Part shown: positions 27,963 to 35,866 of the stretch, piece after piece
Position numbering within the stretch: position 1 is the first letter of the stretch
How the letters are laid out: every line of letters begins with the position of its first letter
Assembly (NCBI RefSeq): GCF_019665765.1
Contig: NZ_CP081150.1
Location: 2,852,001-2,916,000 of the forward strand
DNA length: 64,000 nucleotides
Reading direction: 5' to 3'
Source of the DNA: Deefgea tanakiae
Lineage (GTDB): Bacteria > Pseudomonadota > Gammaproteobacteria > Burkholderiales > Chitinibacteraceae
Made by a program: the position numbers and the translations under genes
Notes under the pieces: model-generated
The model's database searches: none
What the model was told of the DNA's origin: nothing
What the model saw: only the letters and a program-made list of their open reading frames with translations

Positions 27963-28463
27963 TTAGCTTGATGTACTTGCTTGACCGCCAATTTCGCGAA
28001 TGTGGTGCTGTAGTGCGAGGTGCTCTAATTTCTCGAACGGCAATGCGGTGAGTAAATCGATGCGGTGTTTGATGATGACAAAGGCATCGTGAAATGCTTT
28101 GCGGCGGTCTTCTTCTTTGTACGGCAGGCTAGGATCAGCAACCCCCCAATGCGCAATCATCGGTAAGCCCGGCCATGTTGGGCAAGATTCTCCAGCAGCC
28201 GAATCACATAAAGTAAAAATAAAATCCATTTGTGGCGCGTTCGGGGAGAGAAACTCATTCCAACTTTTGCTGCGCAATGAAGCCGTAGCCAGACCAAAAT
28301 GTTGGAGGGTTGCAATGGCGAGTGGATTGACCACGCCGGTGGCTTTGCTGCCCGCACTGTAGGCGGTGAACTTATCTTTGGCAAAATGATTAACAATCGC
28401 TTCAGCCATTTGGCTACGGCTTGCGTTGGCAGTGCAGATGAATAAAATATTGTAGTGTTGCAA
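27963..28463 (-). CDS. arsC: arsenate reductase, ArsC of the low-molecular-weight phosphatase type
   Basis: 166-residue enzyme reducing arsenate to arsenite with small thiols or thioredoxin. The P-loop CX5R is CTANASR with nucleophilic Cys10 and Arg16; additional cysteines lie in TLCDSAAGESCP (86 and 94). Conserved HWGVADP occurs in the middle. Start: the frame is open upstream to 28538, but a TTG at 28463 with GGAG eight bases before it places Cys at position 10, as in characterised ArsC. No arsB or arsR is seen beside it, so it could also serve as a protein phosphatase. Confidence 0.8.
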   Translation of the reverse strand: MQHYNILFICTANASRSQMAEAIVNHFAKDKFTAYSAGSKATGVVNPLAIATLQHFGLATASLRSKSWNEFLSPNAPQMDFIFTLCDSAAGESCPTWPGLPMIAHWGVADPSLPYKEEDRRKAFHDAFVIIKHRIDLLTALPFEKLEHLALQHHIREIGGQASTSS

Positions 28464-28622
28464 GTGACAAACTCCAGTTTGGATGGCCGCTGCTTGGTTC
28501 GAAATGCAGTGCTGAATTATTGGATTATCCCCATTCAATATTACAATCTGGTTTCAAGTCTTTTCAGACTGGTGATTTTCTCATCATATTCGGCTTGAAT
28601 GTAAAAAAACGCCGCGCATTGC

Positions 28623-28651
28623 TTGACGCCCTAAGAGTAGCAAGGCATAAT
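28623..28651 (+). promoter_or_regulatory. promoter of tRNA-Tyr
   Basis: -35 TTGACG (28623-28628) and -10 CATAAT (28646-28651) with exactly 17 bases between, 12 bases before the mature tRNA 5' end. Confidence 0.75.
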
Positions 28652-28663
28652 TGCCGTCCTCGT

Positions 28664-28749
28664 GGAGGGGTTACCCCAGCGGTCAACGGGTCCGGACTGT
28701 AAATCCGGCGGCTCAGCCTTCGAAGGTTCGAATCCTTCTCCCTCCACCA
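28664..28749 (+). tRNA. tRNA-Tyr (GTA anticodon)
   Basis: Class II tRNA of 86 bases including encoded CCA. Acceptor GGAGGGG pairs with TCCCTCC (one G-U); the anticodon stem encloses CTGTAAA, giving anticodon GUA; a long variable arm (GCGGCTCAGCCTTC region) and the T-loop GGTTCGAATCC are present. Its last 14 bases plus one form the left direct repeat of the downstream island, so the integration left the tRNA intact. Confidence 0.95.
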
Positions 28750-28750
28750 G
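28736..28750 (+). repeat. attL candidate (tRNA-Tyr 3' end)
   Basis: Direct repeat copy within the intact tRNA gene, covering the 3' acceptor strand and CCA plus one base. Confidence 0.75.
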
Positions 28751-29117
28751 CAAAACACCATAAAGCCCTGATTATTCAGGGCTTTTTTGTTATTTGCTTA
28801 GGCTGGCCCCACATTTAACCCCCCATTTACTTTTTAACCCACCCCAGCGCAATAAATCGCAGCCAACAAAAAACCGCCATTACTGGCGGCTTCCTCGCTA
28901 TTGCAGATTTTTATCGGATGTCGCCACCTGTGCTTACGCATTTGTCCAATGTAATTGAGTGGATGCACCCGATTCAATGCGGGTGCAGGTTCGCCAACCC
29001 CGCGAGTGACAGCTTTCCAAAGTAAATCTGCCGCTCTGTGGTGAATCTGAGCGGCAACTGCTCGGCCAAACCGGACATTTGGGTTGTGGCGCTTACACTT
29101 GGCCTCAAAAATAATGA
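28751..29117. other. gene-free left end of the island
   Basis: No convincing gene. It contains the tRNA terminator, a CCCCACATTT motif at 28807-28816 also found near the right end, a hairpin with AAAACCGCC / GGCGG near 28872-28892, similar in wording to one at 49379-49400, and a diverged copy (about 29050-29090) of the dispersed intergenic repeat seen at 35.6 and 46.4 kb. Confidence 0.5.
28762..28788 (+). terminator. intrinsic terminator after tRNA-Tyr
   Basis: AAAGCCCTGA / TCAGGGCTTT with a four-base loop and a T6 run, 13 bases after the CCA end. It is inside the inserted element if the left repeat is attL. Confidence 0.9.
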
Positions 29118-29151
29118 GTAGAGGTTAATACAAATATGTATTAACCTCTAC
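29118..29151. promoter_or_regulatory. perfect inverted repeat upstream of chrB, probable ChrB operator
   Basis: GTAGAGGTTAATACA (29118-29132) and its exact reverse complement (29137-29151) around AATA. It ends two bases before the chrB ATG at 29154, leaving no room for a normal ribosome-binding site after it. Confidence 0.7.
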
Positions 29152-29153
29152 CA

Positions 29154-30089
29154 ATGAAACTAATTTCCCTCATTCTCACCTTGCCAACCGAAAACGCCAC
29201 CGTGCGAATGCGGGCTTGGCGCACGCTTAAATCTTCCGGGGCCGCAGTACTACGCGACGGGGTTTATTTAATGCCTGCCCATGAAACTTGCAGGCAAACG
29301 TTAGGCACTATCGCAAGCTACGTTCAGACCGCTGGCGGTTCTGCCCACGTGCTTAACATCGATCAACCTGAAGCCGATGAATTCAGTCATCTATTCGACC
29401 GCACTGAAGACTATGCCGCTTTGCTCGCTGAAATCGCCAAAATCAGCCTAAGCGCTGATACCGCACGCGATGCCATCAAGCAAGCGCGTAAACAGCGCAA
29501 AACGTTTGCAGCCTTATGCGAAATCGACTTTTTCCCGAATGAAGCCCAAAAGCAAACCGATGCAGCGCTAAAAGCGTTGGAATTGGCGCTAGCACGCGCC
29601 TTATCGCCCGATGAGCCTTATGCCATTGATGGCGAGGTGACACGGCTCTTGCTGAGTGAATACCAAGGCAGGACATGGGCGACTCGCCGCAGGCCATGGG
29701 TTGATCGCTTAGCCAGCGCTTGGTTGATTCGGCGCTTTATTGATCCCGCTGCAACATTCATCTGGCTTGAATTGCCGACTGATTGCCCTGCTGATGCTTT
29801 GGGCTTTGATTTTGATGGTGCGCGATTTAGCCACATTGGGCATCGCGTCACCTTTGAAGTGTTACTAGAAAGCTTTGGATTCGAAGCCGCCAATCTAAAA
29901 CGACTGGGTGCTTTGGTGCATTACCTTGATGTGGGCGGCATTGCTCCGCCTGAATCGGTCGGCATTGAAAGCGTCTTAGCTGGACTACGCGAGGCCATTC
30001 ACGATGACGATCAACTTTTACAGACTGCCAGCGCCGTTTTTGATGGGCTGCTCACTACTTTCGCAACAGGATCAGCTCAGCATGAATAA
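29154..30089 (+). CDS. chrB: chromate resistance regulator ChrB
   Basis: 311 residues with the two-part ChrB architecture: an N-terminal domain (LILTLPTENATVRMRAWR, LRDGVYLMPA) and a C-terminal ChrB-C domain (TWATRRRPWVDRLASAWLI, RFSHIGHRVTFEVLLESFG). In studied chr operons ChrB is a chromate-responsive regulator of chrA. The gene starts right after a perfect palindrome that is likely its operator, and it overlaps chrA by 8 bases. No clear Shine-Dalgarno sequence precedes the ATG, so translation may be leaderless or depend on the palindrome's RNA fold. Confidence 0.92.
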   Translation: MKLISLILTLPTENATVRMRAWRTLKSSGAAVLRDGVYLMPAHETCRQTLGTIASYVQTAGGSAHVLNIDQPEADEFSHLFDRTEDYAALLAEIAKISLSADTARDAIKQARKQRKTFAALCEIDFFPNEAQKQTDAALKALELALARALSPDEPYAIDGEVTRLLLSEYQGRTWATRRRPWVDRLASAWLIRRFIDPAATFIWLELPTDCPADALGFDFDGARFSHIGHRVTFEVLLESFGFEAANLKRLGALVHYLDVGGIAPPESVGIESVLAGLREAIHDDDQLLQTASAVFDGLLTTFATGSAQHE

Positions 30090-31458
30090 ACCAGAAATAG
30101 CATCAATTGAACAAGATGAGCTTCAAGCACCAACGGTCAGCTTCTGGCAGGCTTTTTGGTTTTGGTTGAAGCTGGGTTTGATTAGCTTTGGTGGCCCCGC
30201 TGGGCAAATCTCGATCATGCACGAAGAATTAGTAGAGCGTCGGCGCTGGATTTCAGAGAAACGCTTTTTGCACGCATTAAACTATTGCATGCTCTTGCCC
30301 GGCCCTGAAGCGCAGCAGTTAGCGACGTATATCGGCTGGCTAATGCATAAAACGCGTGGTGGTATTGCTGCTGGGGCTTTATTTGTACTACCTTCGCTGG
30401 TGATACTCATTGCCTTATCTTGGGTGTATATCGCCTTTGGCGAGATGCCCTTGGTGGCCGGATTATTCTACGGCATTAAACCTGCAGTCACGGCAATTGT
30501 CGTGCAGGCTGCACATCGAATCGGCTCACGGGCATTAAAGAATAATGTACTGTGGGCGATTGCTGGTGCGTCATTTGTCGCGATTTTTGCATTGAATGTG
30601 CCATTTCCCATCATTGTCGCGGTCGCTGCTTTAGTGGGTTACATCGGTGGGCGCATTGCACCTGATCGCTTCAAAACAGGTGGCGGTCATGGCAAGGCGG
30701 ATAAATCCTACGGTGCGGCTCTGATTGACGACCATACCCCAACGCCTGAACATGCGATTTTTCGTTGGCCGCGTTTGGTAAAAATTGTCGTCATTGGTGC
30801 GCTGCTGTGGGTCGTACCAATGGGGCTGCTAACAACTTATTTCGGCTGGGATCACACCCTCACGCAAATGGCTTGGTTCTTTACCAAAGCCGCTTTACTG
30901 ACATTTGGTGGTGCCTATGCGGTGCTGCCGTATGTGTACCAAGGCGCAGTCGGCCATTACAACTGGCTCACGCCAACGCAGATGATCGATGGTTTAGCGC
31001 TCGGTGAAACCACGCCGGGTCCATTGATTATGGTGGTGGCTTTTGTCGGCTTTGTTGGCGGCTATGTTAAAGCAGTATTTGGCCCTGAGTCGATGTTTCT
31101 AGCGGGTGCAGTTGCAGCCACGCTAGTGACGTGGTTTACCTTTTTGCCATCATTTATTTTCATTCTGGCTGGCGGCCCGTTGATTGAAACGACGCACAAT
31201 GATTTGAAATTTACTGCACCATTGACGGTAATCACAGCAGCGGTGGTGGGGGTGATTCTAAATCTGGCACTGTTCTTTGGTTACCACGTTTGGTGGCCGA
31301 CGGGCTTTGCCAGTGGCATTATCAGCTCAGTGGATTGGATTTCAGTATTAATCTCTATGGCGGCGGCAATTGCTTTGTTTAAATACAAACGCAATGTCAT
31401 TCATGTGATCGCAGCCAGTGCCGTTGTTGGCTTAATCGTTAAAACACTAATTCTGTGA
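30082..31458 (+). CDS. chrA: chromate efflux transporter ChrA
   Basis: 458-residue CHR-superfamily inner-membrane protein with two homologous halves (long-chain ChrA), exporting chromate. N-half signatures: FWFWLKLGLISFGGPAGQI and LLPGPEAQQLATYIGW; C-half counterpart: TKAALLTFGGAYAVLPYV and GETTPGPLIMV. About ten transmembrane helices. The start at 30082 overlaps the end of chrB; the frame is open upstream to 30004 but that lies inside chrB. AGGA occurs 11 bases before the ATG. Confidence 0.95.
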   Translation: MNKPEIASIEQDELQAPTVSFWQAFWFWLKLGLISFGGPAGQISIMHEELVERRRWISEKRFLHALNYCMLLPGPEAQQLATYIGWLMHKTRGGIAAGALFVLPSLVILIALSWVYIAFGEMPLVAGLFYGIKPAVTAIVVQAAHRIGSRALKNNVLWAIAGASFVAIFALNVPFPIIVAVAALVGYIGGRIAPDRFKTGGGHGKADKSYGAALIDDHTPTPEHAIFRWPRLVKIVVIGALLWVVPMGLLTTYFGWDHTLTQMAWFFTKAALLTFGGAYAVLPYVYQGAVGHYNWLTPTQMIDGLALGETTPGPLIMVVAFVGFVGGYVKAVFGPESMFLAGAVAATLVTWFTFLPSFIFILAGGPLIETTHNDLKFTAPLTVITAAVVGVILNLALFFGYHVWWPTGFASGIISSVDWISVLISMAAAIALFKYKRNVIHVIAASAVVGLIVKTLIL

Positions 31459-31468
31459 GGTTAGCGCG

Positions 31469-31921
31469 ATGCAGTGGATTACCCGTGAACGTCCAAAGAT
31501 TGATCGCATTGCTTGTCCTTGGTTAATCGCTCGTTTTATTGACCATGATGCTGAGTTTTTATATGTACCTTCTGTTGACGTTTTGCGGGTGGCGGCTGAA
31601 ACAGGCGCGATCCCCTATGACGTGCCACATGTAGAACTCACGCATGTGGGCGAGCTATGCAGCTTTGATGCTTTTCTTAGCAAGTACAAACTGGATGAGC
31701 CTGCCTTGCAGCAGTTGGCCGTCATTGTGCGGGGTGCTGATACCTCGCGCCTCGATTTGGCTCCGCAATCGGCAGGCTTGTACGCACTATCACTGGGCTT
31801 GTCGCAAACTTTTAGCAACGACCATGAAATGCTCAAGCATGGCATGGTGATGTATGACGCACTCTATGCGTGGTGTCAGCATTGCCAGAGTGAAACACAC
31901 AACTGGCCTCCCAAAATGTAA
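31469..31921 (+). CDS. ChrB C-terminal-domain protein (chromate resistance accessory)
   Basis: 150 residues equivalent to the ChrB-C domain only: ITRERPKIDRIACPWLIARFID mirrors the C-terminal half of ChrB encoded two genes upstream, as does VELTHVGELCSFDAFL. It follows chrA by ten bases with GAGG before the ATG, so it is part of the chr operon. Stand-alone ChrB-C proteins are common partners of chrA; the reaction is not known. Cys/His residues near the end (WCQHCQSETH) could bind metal. Confidence 0.8.
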   Translation: MQWITRERPKIDRIACPWLIARFIDHDAEFLYVPSVDVLRVAAETGAIPYDVPHVELTHVGELCSFDAFLSKYKLDEPALQQLAVIVRGADTSRLDLAPQSAGLYALSLGLSQTFSNDHEMLKHGMVMYDALYAWCQHCQSETHNWPPKM

Positions 31922-32011
31922 TGGTGTGCCGAGCATTGAAAAATGCTTGGCACTAAAAACTTCACTTAGCACTTCAACTTGTAGATGACAGGCTAGCAGC
32001 TGAGCGTTAAC

Positions 32012-32033
32012 ATCCTATCCCCTAGGATAGGAT
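32012..32033. promoter_or_regulatory. inverted repeat upstream of the CsoR/RcnR-family regulator
   Basis: ATCCTATCC (32012-32020) and its exact complement GGATAGGAT (32025-32033) around CCTA. A C-tract flanked by AT-rich inverted repeat is the usual operator form for CsoR/RcnR proteins. The right arm contains the AGGA ribosome-binding site, so binding could also block translation initiation. Confidence 0.65.
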
Positions 32034-32041
32034 AAAGAACC

Positions 32042-32302
32042 ATGGGCACACACGCATCACACCCCGACATCATTAAGCGCTTGAAGCGCGCAGCAGGCCA
32101 TCTCAATAGCGTCATCGCGATGATAGAGAGTGAGCGTGGTTGCTTGGAAATCGCCCAGCAATTGCAGGCAGTTGAAAGCGCGGTGAGTAACGCCAAAAAA
32201 ACTTTGGTGCATGATCACATCGACCATTGCCTTGAACACGCAGTGCAAGATCAAAGCGTGGATGCCATTCGCGAATTCAAAGCGATTACAAAATACCTAT
32301 AA
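32042..32302 (+). CDS. metal-sensing repressor of the CsoR/RcnR/FrmR family
   Basis: 86-residue all-helical tetrameric repressor family protein. The ligand positions can be read as Cys34, His59 and Cys63, i.e. the C-H-C triad with 25- and 4-residue spacing of CsoR and InrS rather than the C-H-H of RcnR. Additional His4 and His7 at the N-terminus could complete a four-ligand nickel site as in RcnR/InrS. The next gene, ten bases later, encodes a nickel/cobalt exporter, so Ni/Co sensing is more likely than copper. An inverted repeat overlaps its own ribosome-binding site, suggesting autoregulation. Confidence 0.88.
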   Translation: MGTHASHPDIIKRLKRAAGHLNSVIAMIESERGCLEIAQQLQAVESAVSNAKKTLVHDHIDHCLEHAVQDQSVDAIREFKAITKYL

Positions 32303-32312
32303 GGATTGCAGC

Positions 32313-33422
32313 GTGTTTGAATTTACCAGCTTTCTTCAGCAGGGCAATGCGTGGTTATTTATCCCAAGTGCCATTTTATTAGGTGCCTTGCACGGTTTAG
32401 AGCCCGGTCATTCTAAAACTATGATGGCCGCCTTTATCGTCGCGGTTCGTGGCACTTGGCAGCAGGCCGTTTTGCTCGGTTTGGCGGCAACACTTTCTCA
32501 TACGGCAGTAGTATGGATTATTGCTTTAGGTGGGATGTATTTTGGGCAACGCTGGGGCGCAGAAACCAGTGAGCCCTATCTGCAAATCGCATCAGCAATA
32601 ATTATTATTGCGACTGCGTTATGGATGATTTGGCGTACATGGCGTAATCAACAAGATGCTGCTGAGCATTCACATGACCACGACCATCATCACGGGCATG
32701 ATGAAACTAAACGAATTGATACCGGACACGGCATAGTACGACTAGAAATTTTTGAAGACGGCGTGCCACCACGTTTTCAGCTTTTTGCTGAAGGCGGTCA
32801 TGGATGGGCAGCAAACCAAGTCAAAATTCAAACTGAGCGTTCTGATGGCCGCATTCACGCCTTCACTTTCGTACAACGGGATGGTTTTTTAGAGTCAGAG
32901 CAAGAAATTCCTGAGCCGCATGAGTTTGTCGCTCGTTTAAGTCTAGGACACGGCCATCACAGTCATGATTATGATGTGGAGTATGTAGAGCATGCTCATC
33001 ACGCTATTGCTGACTATGAGCAACTGGACATGGCCGCACCCGGCTATCAAGACCCGCACGAATTAGCGCATGCCAACGATATTCGCCGCCGTTTTACCAA
33101 TCAAAATGTAACGACAGGGCAAATTGTCGTATTTGGCCTAACAGGAGGCTTGATCCCTTGCCCTGCCTCGATTACGGTCTTGTTATTGTGCTTGCAGCTT
33201 AAAAAAATCGCGTTGGGTGCCACGCTGGTAATGGGCTTCAGTATTGGTTTAGCCATCACTTTGGTTGCGTCTGGTGTGTTTGCGGCCTTAAGTGTAAAAC
33301 ACGTTTCTAAGCGCTGGAGTGGATTTGGCGAGTTTGCACGTAAAGCACCTTATTTCTCGGGTGGACTGATTATGCTGGTGGGTTTATATGTGGGTTATCA
33401 CGGCTGGATCAATTTGCCTTAA
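32313..33422 (+). CDS. rcnA: nickel/cobalt efflux protein, NicO/RcnA family
   Basis: 369-residue membrane exporter. LLGALHGLEPGHSKTMMAAF near the N-terminus and GLTGGLIPCPASITVLLLC are the NicO signatures. A His-rich loop (HSHDHDHHHGHDE, about 118-130) and a long soluble insertion of about 140 residues with a second His cluster (GHGHHSHDYD) lie between the two membrane halves. Start: a GTG at 32313 with AAGGA seven bases before it; the upstream open frame overlaps the regulator gene and lacks family similarity. Cotranscribed with the repressor. Confidence 0.88.
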   Translation: MFEFTSFLQQGNAWLFIPSAILLGALHGLEPGHSKTMMAAFIVAVRGTWQQAVLLGLAATLSHTAVVWIIALGGMYFGQRWGAETSEPYLQIASAIIIIATALWMIWRTWRNQQDAAEHSHDHDHHHGHDETKRIDTGHGIVRLEIFEDGVPPRFQLFAEGGHGWAANQVKIQTERSDGRIHAFTFVQRDGFLESEQEIPEPHEFVARLSLGHGHHSHDYDVEYVEHAHHAIADYEQLDMAAPGYQDPHELAHANDIRRRFTNQNVTTGQIVVFGLTGGLIPCPASITVLLLCLQLKKIALGATLVMGFSIGLAITLVASGVFAALSVKHVSKRWSGFGEFARKAPYFSGGLIMLVGLYVGYHGWINLP

Positions 33423-33533
33423 GTTAGCAAGAAATAGCTAGTTTGGCTGCATGATCATGAGCATATATGAACAACTTCGATGGTAAACTGAAGTTATGCC
33501 ATCGCAATTTATTGAGTTGAATCGACCCTAGTC

Positions 33534-33926
33534 ATGCACCGCGCAATTTTTATTCCTCGCAAACAACAGCTCGTGATGCTCATCATGCTGCTGTGCGCGT
33601 GGCTGCCAATCGCCAGCATAGTGTCGTTCTCTCATTCACCCATCCTCACGCAGCAAGTTGAGCAGCAGCGCCACTCTGAACTGGCAGTTGATCTTGATGA
33701 GCATGGTCACAGCCACCACGATGGTGACGTTGCAGAACAAGCTACCGGCCATGTGCATGGGCATGCGAACTTTGATCACGACCACGATTTATCGCAAATT
33801 CTCTTAGAAACAAAAACCTCAATACACCTTCCTCAGATAGCTTGGCAGCAGCAACAGCACGCTGCTGATTATCCAGCACCCAGCTATCGACTTGAACGCC
33901 CACCTCGTCTCAAAGCAATCGCTTAA
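33534..33926 (+). CDS. His-rich exported protein, CzcI-like, unknown function
   Basis: 130 residues. One N-terminal hydrophobic segment (about 14-32, signal or anchor), then a His/Asp-rich stretch (EHGHSHHDGD and HVHGHANFDHDHD), then a C-terminal ending ERPPRLKAIA. The same kind of ending occurs in the CzcI-like protein at 45888, suggesting one family of periplasmic metal-binding regulators or chaperones. It lies between rcnA and hupE on the same strand. Function not known. Confidence 0.6.
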   Translation: MHRAIFIPRKQQLVMLIMLLCAWLPIASIVSFSHSPILTQQVEQQRHSELAVDLDEHGHSHHDGDVAEQATGHVHGHANFDHDHDLSQILLETKTSIHLPQIAWQQQQHAADYPAPSYRLERPPRLKAIA

Positions 33927-33977
33927 CACACGCCGTCCATAAGACGGTTTAGTTAATCATTCATTTGAGAGTTCTCT

Positions 33978-34700
33978 ATGTATCAGAATCGTTTAAACGG
34001 GCTGTCGAGCATGCGTTCGCCTGCCGCGTTGATGTGGCTGGTATTCGCCTGCCTATTCTTGATGGCCGCAGGCGCACACGCACATGGTGTCGCTGAAGGC
34101 GACAAAGGCTATATCGCGGAAATTACCGGTGTTCATTTTTTGTCGTTCATTTACTTGGGCGCAAAACATATGATCACTGGCTATGACCATATTTTGTTCT
34201 TATTCGGGGTGATTTTTTTCCTCTATAAGCTCAAAGACATTGGCCTGTATGTCAGCCTCTTTGCCATTGGACATTCCACAACCATGTTGCTCGGCGTGTA
34301 TCTTGGCACCACTGTCAGTGGCTATTTAATAGATGCCATTATTGGTCTTTCGGTCGTTTACAAAGCCCTTGATAACGTCGGCGCGTTTCAGCGCTGGTTT
34401 GGCGTTCAGCCTAACCCCAAGGCCGCCACGCTGATTTTTGGCTTCTTTCACGGTTTTGGTTTAGCGACCAAAGTGTTGGAGTATGAAATTTCCAAAGATG
34501 GGCTCTGGCCGAATCTAATCGCCTTCAATATTGGCGTTGAAATTGGCCAGCTTCTCGCCTTGTTTGCCATCCTGATTGTGATGAATTACTGGCGACGTAG
34601 TGCGAGCTTTTTGCGCCATGCCTATACCGCCAATATCGCCATGATGTGTGCAGGTTTCATCCTCATCGGTATGCAATTGACCGGCTATTTTGTGGCGTAA
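33978..34700 (+). CDS. HupE/UreJ-family membrane protein
   Basis: 240 residues, about six or seven transmembrane helices. The signature TGYDHILFLFGVIFFLY followed by FAIGHSTTMLLG and FGFFHGFGLATKVLE carries conserved His residues that may bind nickel or another divalent metal. HupE/UreJ proteins are proposed metal permeases; here no hydrogenase or urease is near, and the gene sits among efflux genes. Start MYQNR has GAGAG upstream; MRSP twelve codons later is possible. Confidence 0.8.
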   Translation: MYQNRLNGLSSMRSPAALMWLVFACLFLMAAGAHAHGVAEGDKGYIAEITGVHFLSFIYLGAKHMITGYDHILFLFGVIFFLYKLKDIGLYVSLFAIGHSTTMLLGVYLGTTVSGYLIDAIIGLSVVYKALDNVGAFQRWFGVQPNPKAATLIFGFFHGFGLATKVLEYEISKDGLWPNLIAFNIGVEIGQLLALFAILIVMNYWRRSASFLRHAYTANIAMMCAGFILIGMQLTGYFVA

Positions 34701-34731
34701 GCCACTTTCGAATCAATTCAAGGAACTCATT

Positions 34732-35364
34732 ATGTACAACACTGATATGCCGACTCGCGCCGAATTACCGAGCTCGAAAAAACTACTTCGTTCAACCGCG
34801 CTGGCACTAACGACAGCAATTGCTTTACTCATTACCGTTGTGCTTCCTGCTGAATATGGCATTGACCCAACCGGGATTGGCAACACGCTGGGCTTAAAGA
34901 AAATGGGCGAAATAAAGCAATCTTTGGCCGCTGAAGCAGAACAAGATGCAGCTAAAGAAGCCAAATCGCCATTGCAATCCACAGTCCAAGCGGCGGCTGC
35001 GGAGGAAGTACCAGCGGAACCAGAAACCAATCGCGCAATTCGGAACGATCAAACGGTGGTCATGCTTAAGCCTGGCGAAGCCACTGAAATCAAATTGGAC
35101 ATGAAAAAAGGAGCAAAAGTCACTTACTCATGGCGCAGCGTGGGTGGCTTGGTCAACGTCGATGCGCATGGCGACCCAATTAATCCACCTGAAGGTTTCT
35201 ATCACGGTTACGGCAAAGCAAAACAAATCGCAGGCAAGGAAGGCATTCTTGAAGCTGCGTTTGATGGCAAACATGGTTGGTTCTGGCGCAATCGTTCAGA
35301 AGCGAATGTGACAATCACGCTGACAACCAATGGCGACTATCAATCCATCAAAAAAATGATGTAA
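34732..35364 (+). CDS. transmembrane anchor-like protein with C-terminal periplasmic beta domain
   Basis: 210 residues. A single transmembrane helix (about 21-42), a Glu/Ala-rich spacer (about 60-100) and a C-terminal domain rich in beta-type residues (VVMLKPGEATEIKLDMKKG, ending WFWRNRSEANVTITLTTNG). Related proteins are found next to HupE/UreJ genes in metal-resistance clusters, where they are called transmembrane anchor proteins; no activity is established. AAGGA is seven bases before the ATG at 34732. Confidence 0.65.
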   Translation: MYNTDMPTRAELPSSKKLLRSTALALTTAIALLITVVLPAEYGIDPTGIGNTLGLKKMGEIKQSLAAEAEQDAAKEAKSPLQSTVQAAAAEEVPAEPETNRAIRNDQTVVMLKPGEATEIKLDMKKGAKVTYSWRSVGGLVNVDAHGDPINPPEGFYHGYGKAKQIAGKEGILEAAFDGKHGWFWRNRSEANVTITLTTNGDYQSIKKMM

Positions 35365-35412
35365 CCCGCAGCGGATCAGCGAACAAATTCAATTTATAAG
35401 AGGATTTAAACA

Positions 35413-35538
35413 ATGAAAACCATGACTCAAATAATTCGTTTCAGCATCTTGGCTTTATTGATCGGTATGACTACCGCTTGCGGTAACAGTGACGCAGATG
35501 CTGCTAAAAAAGAAGCACATGGACATAGTCACGACTAA
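35413..35538 (+). CDS. 41-residue His-tailed lipoprotein
   Basis: Short gene: MKTMTQIIRF, a hydrophobic stretch, lipobox TTAC, then about 20 residues ending KKEAHGHSHD. The lipobox cysteine and the acid/His tail suggest a tiny periplasmic metal-binding lipoprotein. AGAGGA lies eight bases before the ATG, and the gene starts 48 bases after the anchor protein gene on the same strand. A strong terminator follows. Too short for most gene finders. Confidence 0.7.
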   Translation: MKTMTQIIRFSILALLIGMTTACGNSDADAAKKEAHGHSHD

Positions 35539-35791
35539 AGCCAGTTAGTTTGATGAAGTAAAAATGGCGAGCTTAAGTTGCTCGTCATTTTATTGCTTTA
35601 GTCCGCTAAGGCCGATCTGTCGATGCCCAAGGCTGAAAAATGAAAGGCCGCAATCCATCAGTTTGCGGCCTTTCATTTTTTGGGGCCATGCTAGTGCTGC
35701 TCGTCCAAAGCCGACATTCAGTTAACCCACTTATTCAAAAAAACAATGCGATATTTGTTGGTCATAAATTTAAAAAAACTCTCATGACCGA
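35539..35791. other. intergenic repeat copy A with strong hairpin
   Basis: No gene. Contains CCGCTAAGGCCGA at 35603-35615, the 18-bp perfect hairpin at 35636-35680, and a right part CTGCTCGTCCAAAGCCGACATT near 35696-35717 that is also recognisable at 29060-29085. Part of a dispersed repeat family in the island. Confidence 0.55.
35636..35681 (+). terminator. intrinsic terminator, 18-bp perfect stem
   Basis: Arms 35636-35653 and 35663-35680 (core AGGCCGCAA / TTGCGGCCT) with a nine-base loop and a run of six T at the 3' end. It ends the lipoprotein transcript. The core recurs at 46424-46450. Confidence 0.85.
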
Positions 35792-35822
35792 TTGACCTTG
35801 CCATCGTAGCAAGCTTTATCGT
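35792..35822 (+). promoter_or_regulatory. CueR-type promoter of the HMA chaperone gene
   Basis: -35 TTGACC (35792-35797), dyad CTTGC-N7-GCAAG (35797-35813), -10 TATCGT about 19 bases after the -35, the stretched spacer typical of MerR-family activators. Confidence 0.6.
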
Positions 35823-35866
35823 TCATTCACGGTCAACGTTGATCGATTCTAAATGGAGAGCAAATT

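Noticed and set aside
27963-28538. Longer ArsC start at 28538
   Set aside because: The extra 25 residues have no family similarity; the TTG at 28463 has a well-spaced GGAG and puts the catalytic Cys at position 10.
28520-28702. ORF overlapping tRNA-Tyr
   Set aside because: It runs through the tRNA gene and its promoter, and has no ribosome-binding site or similarity.
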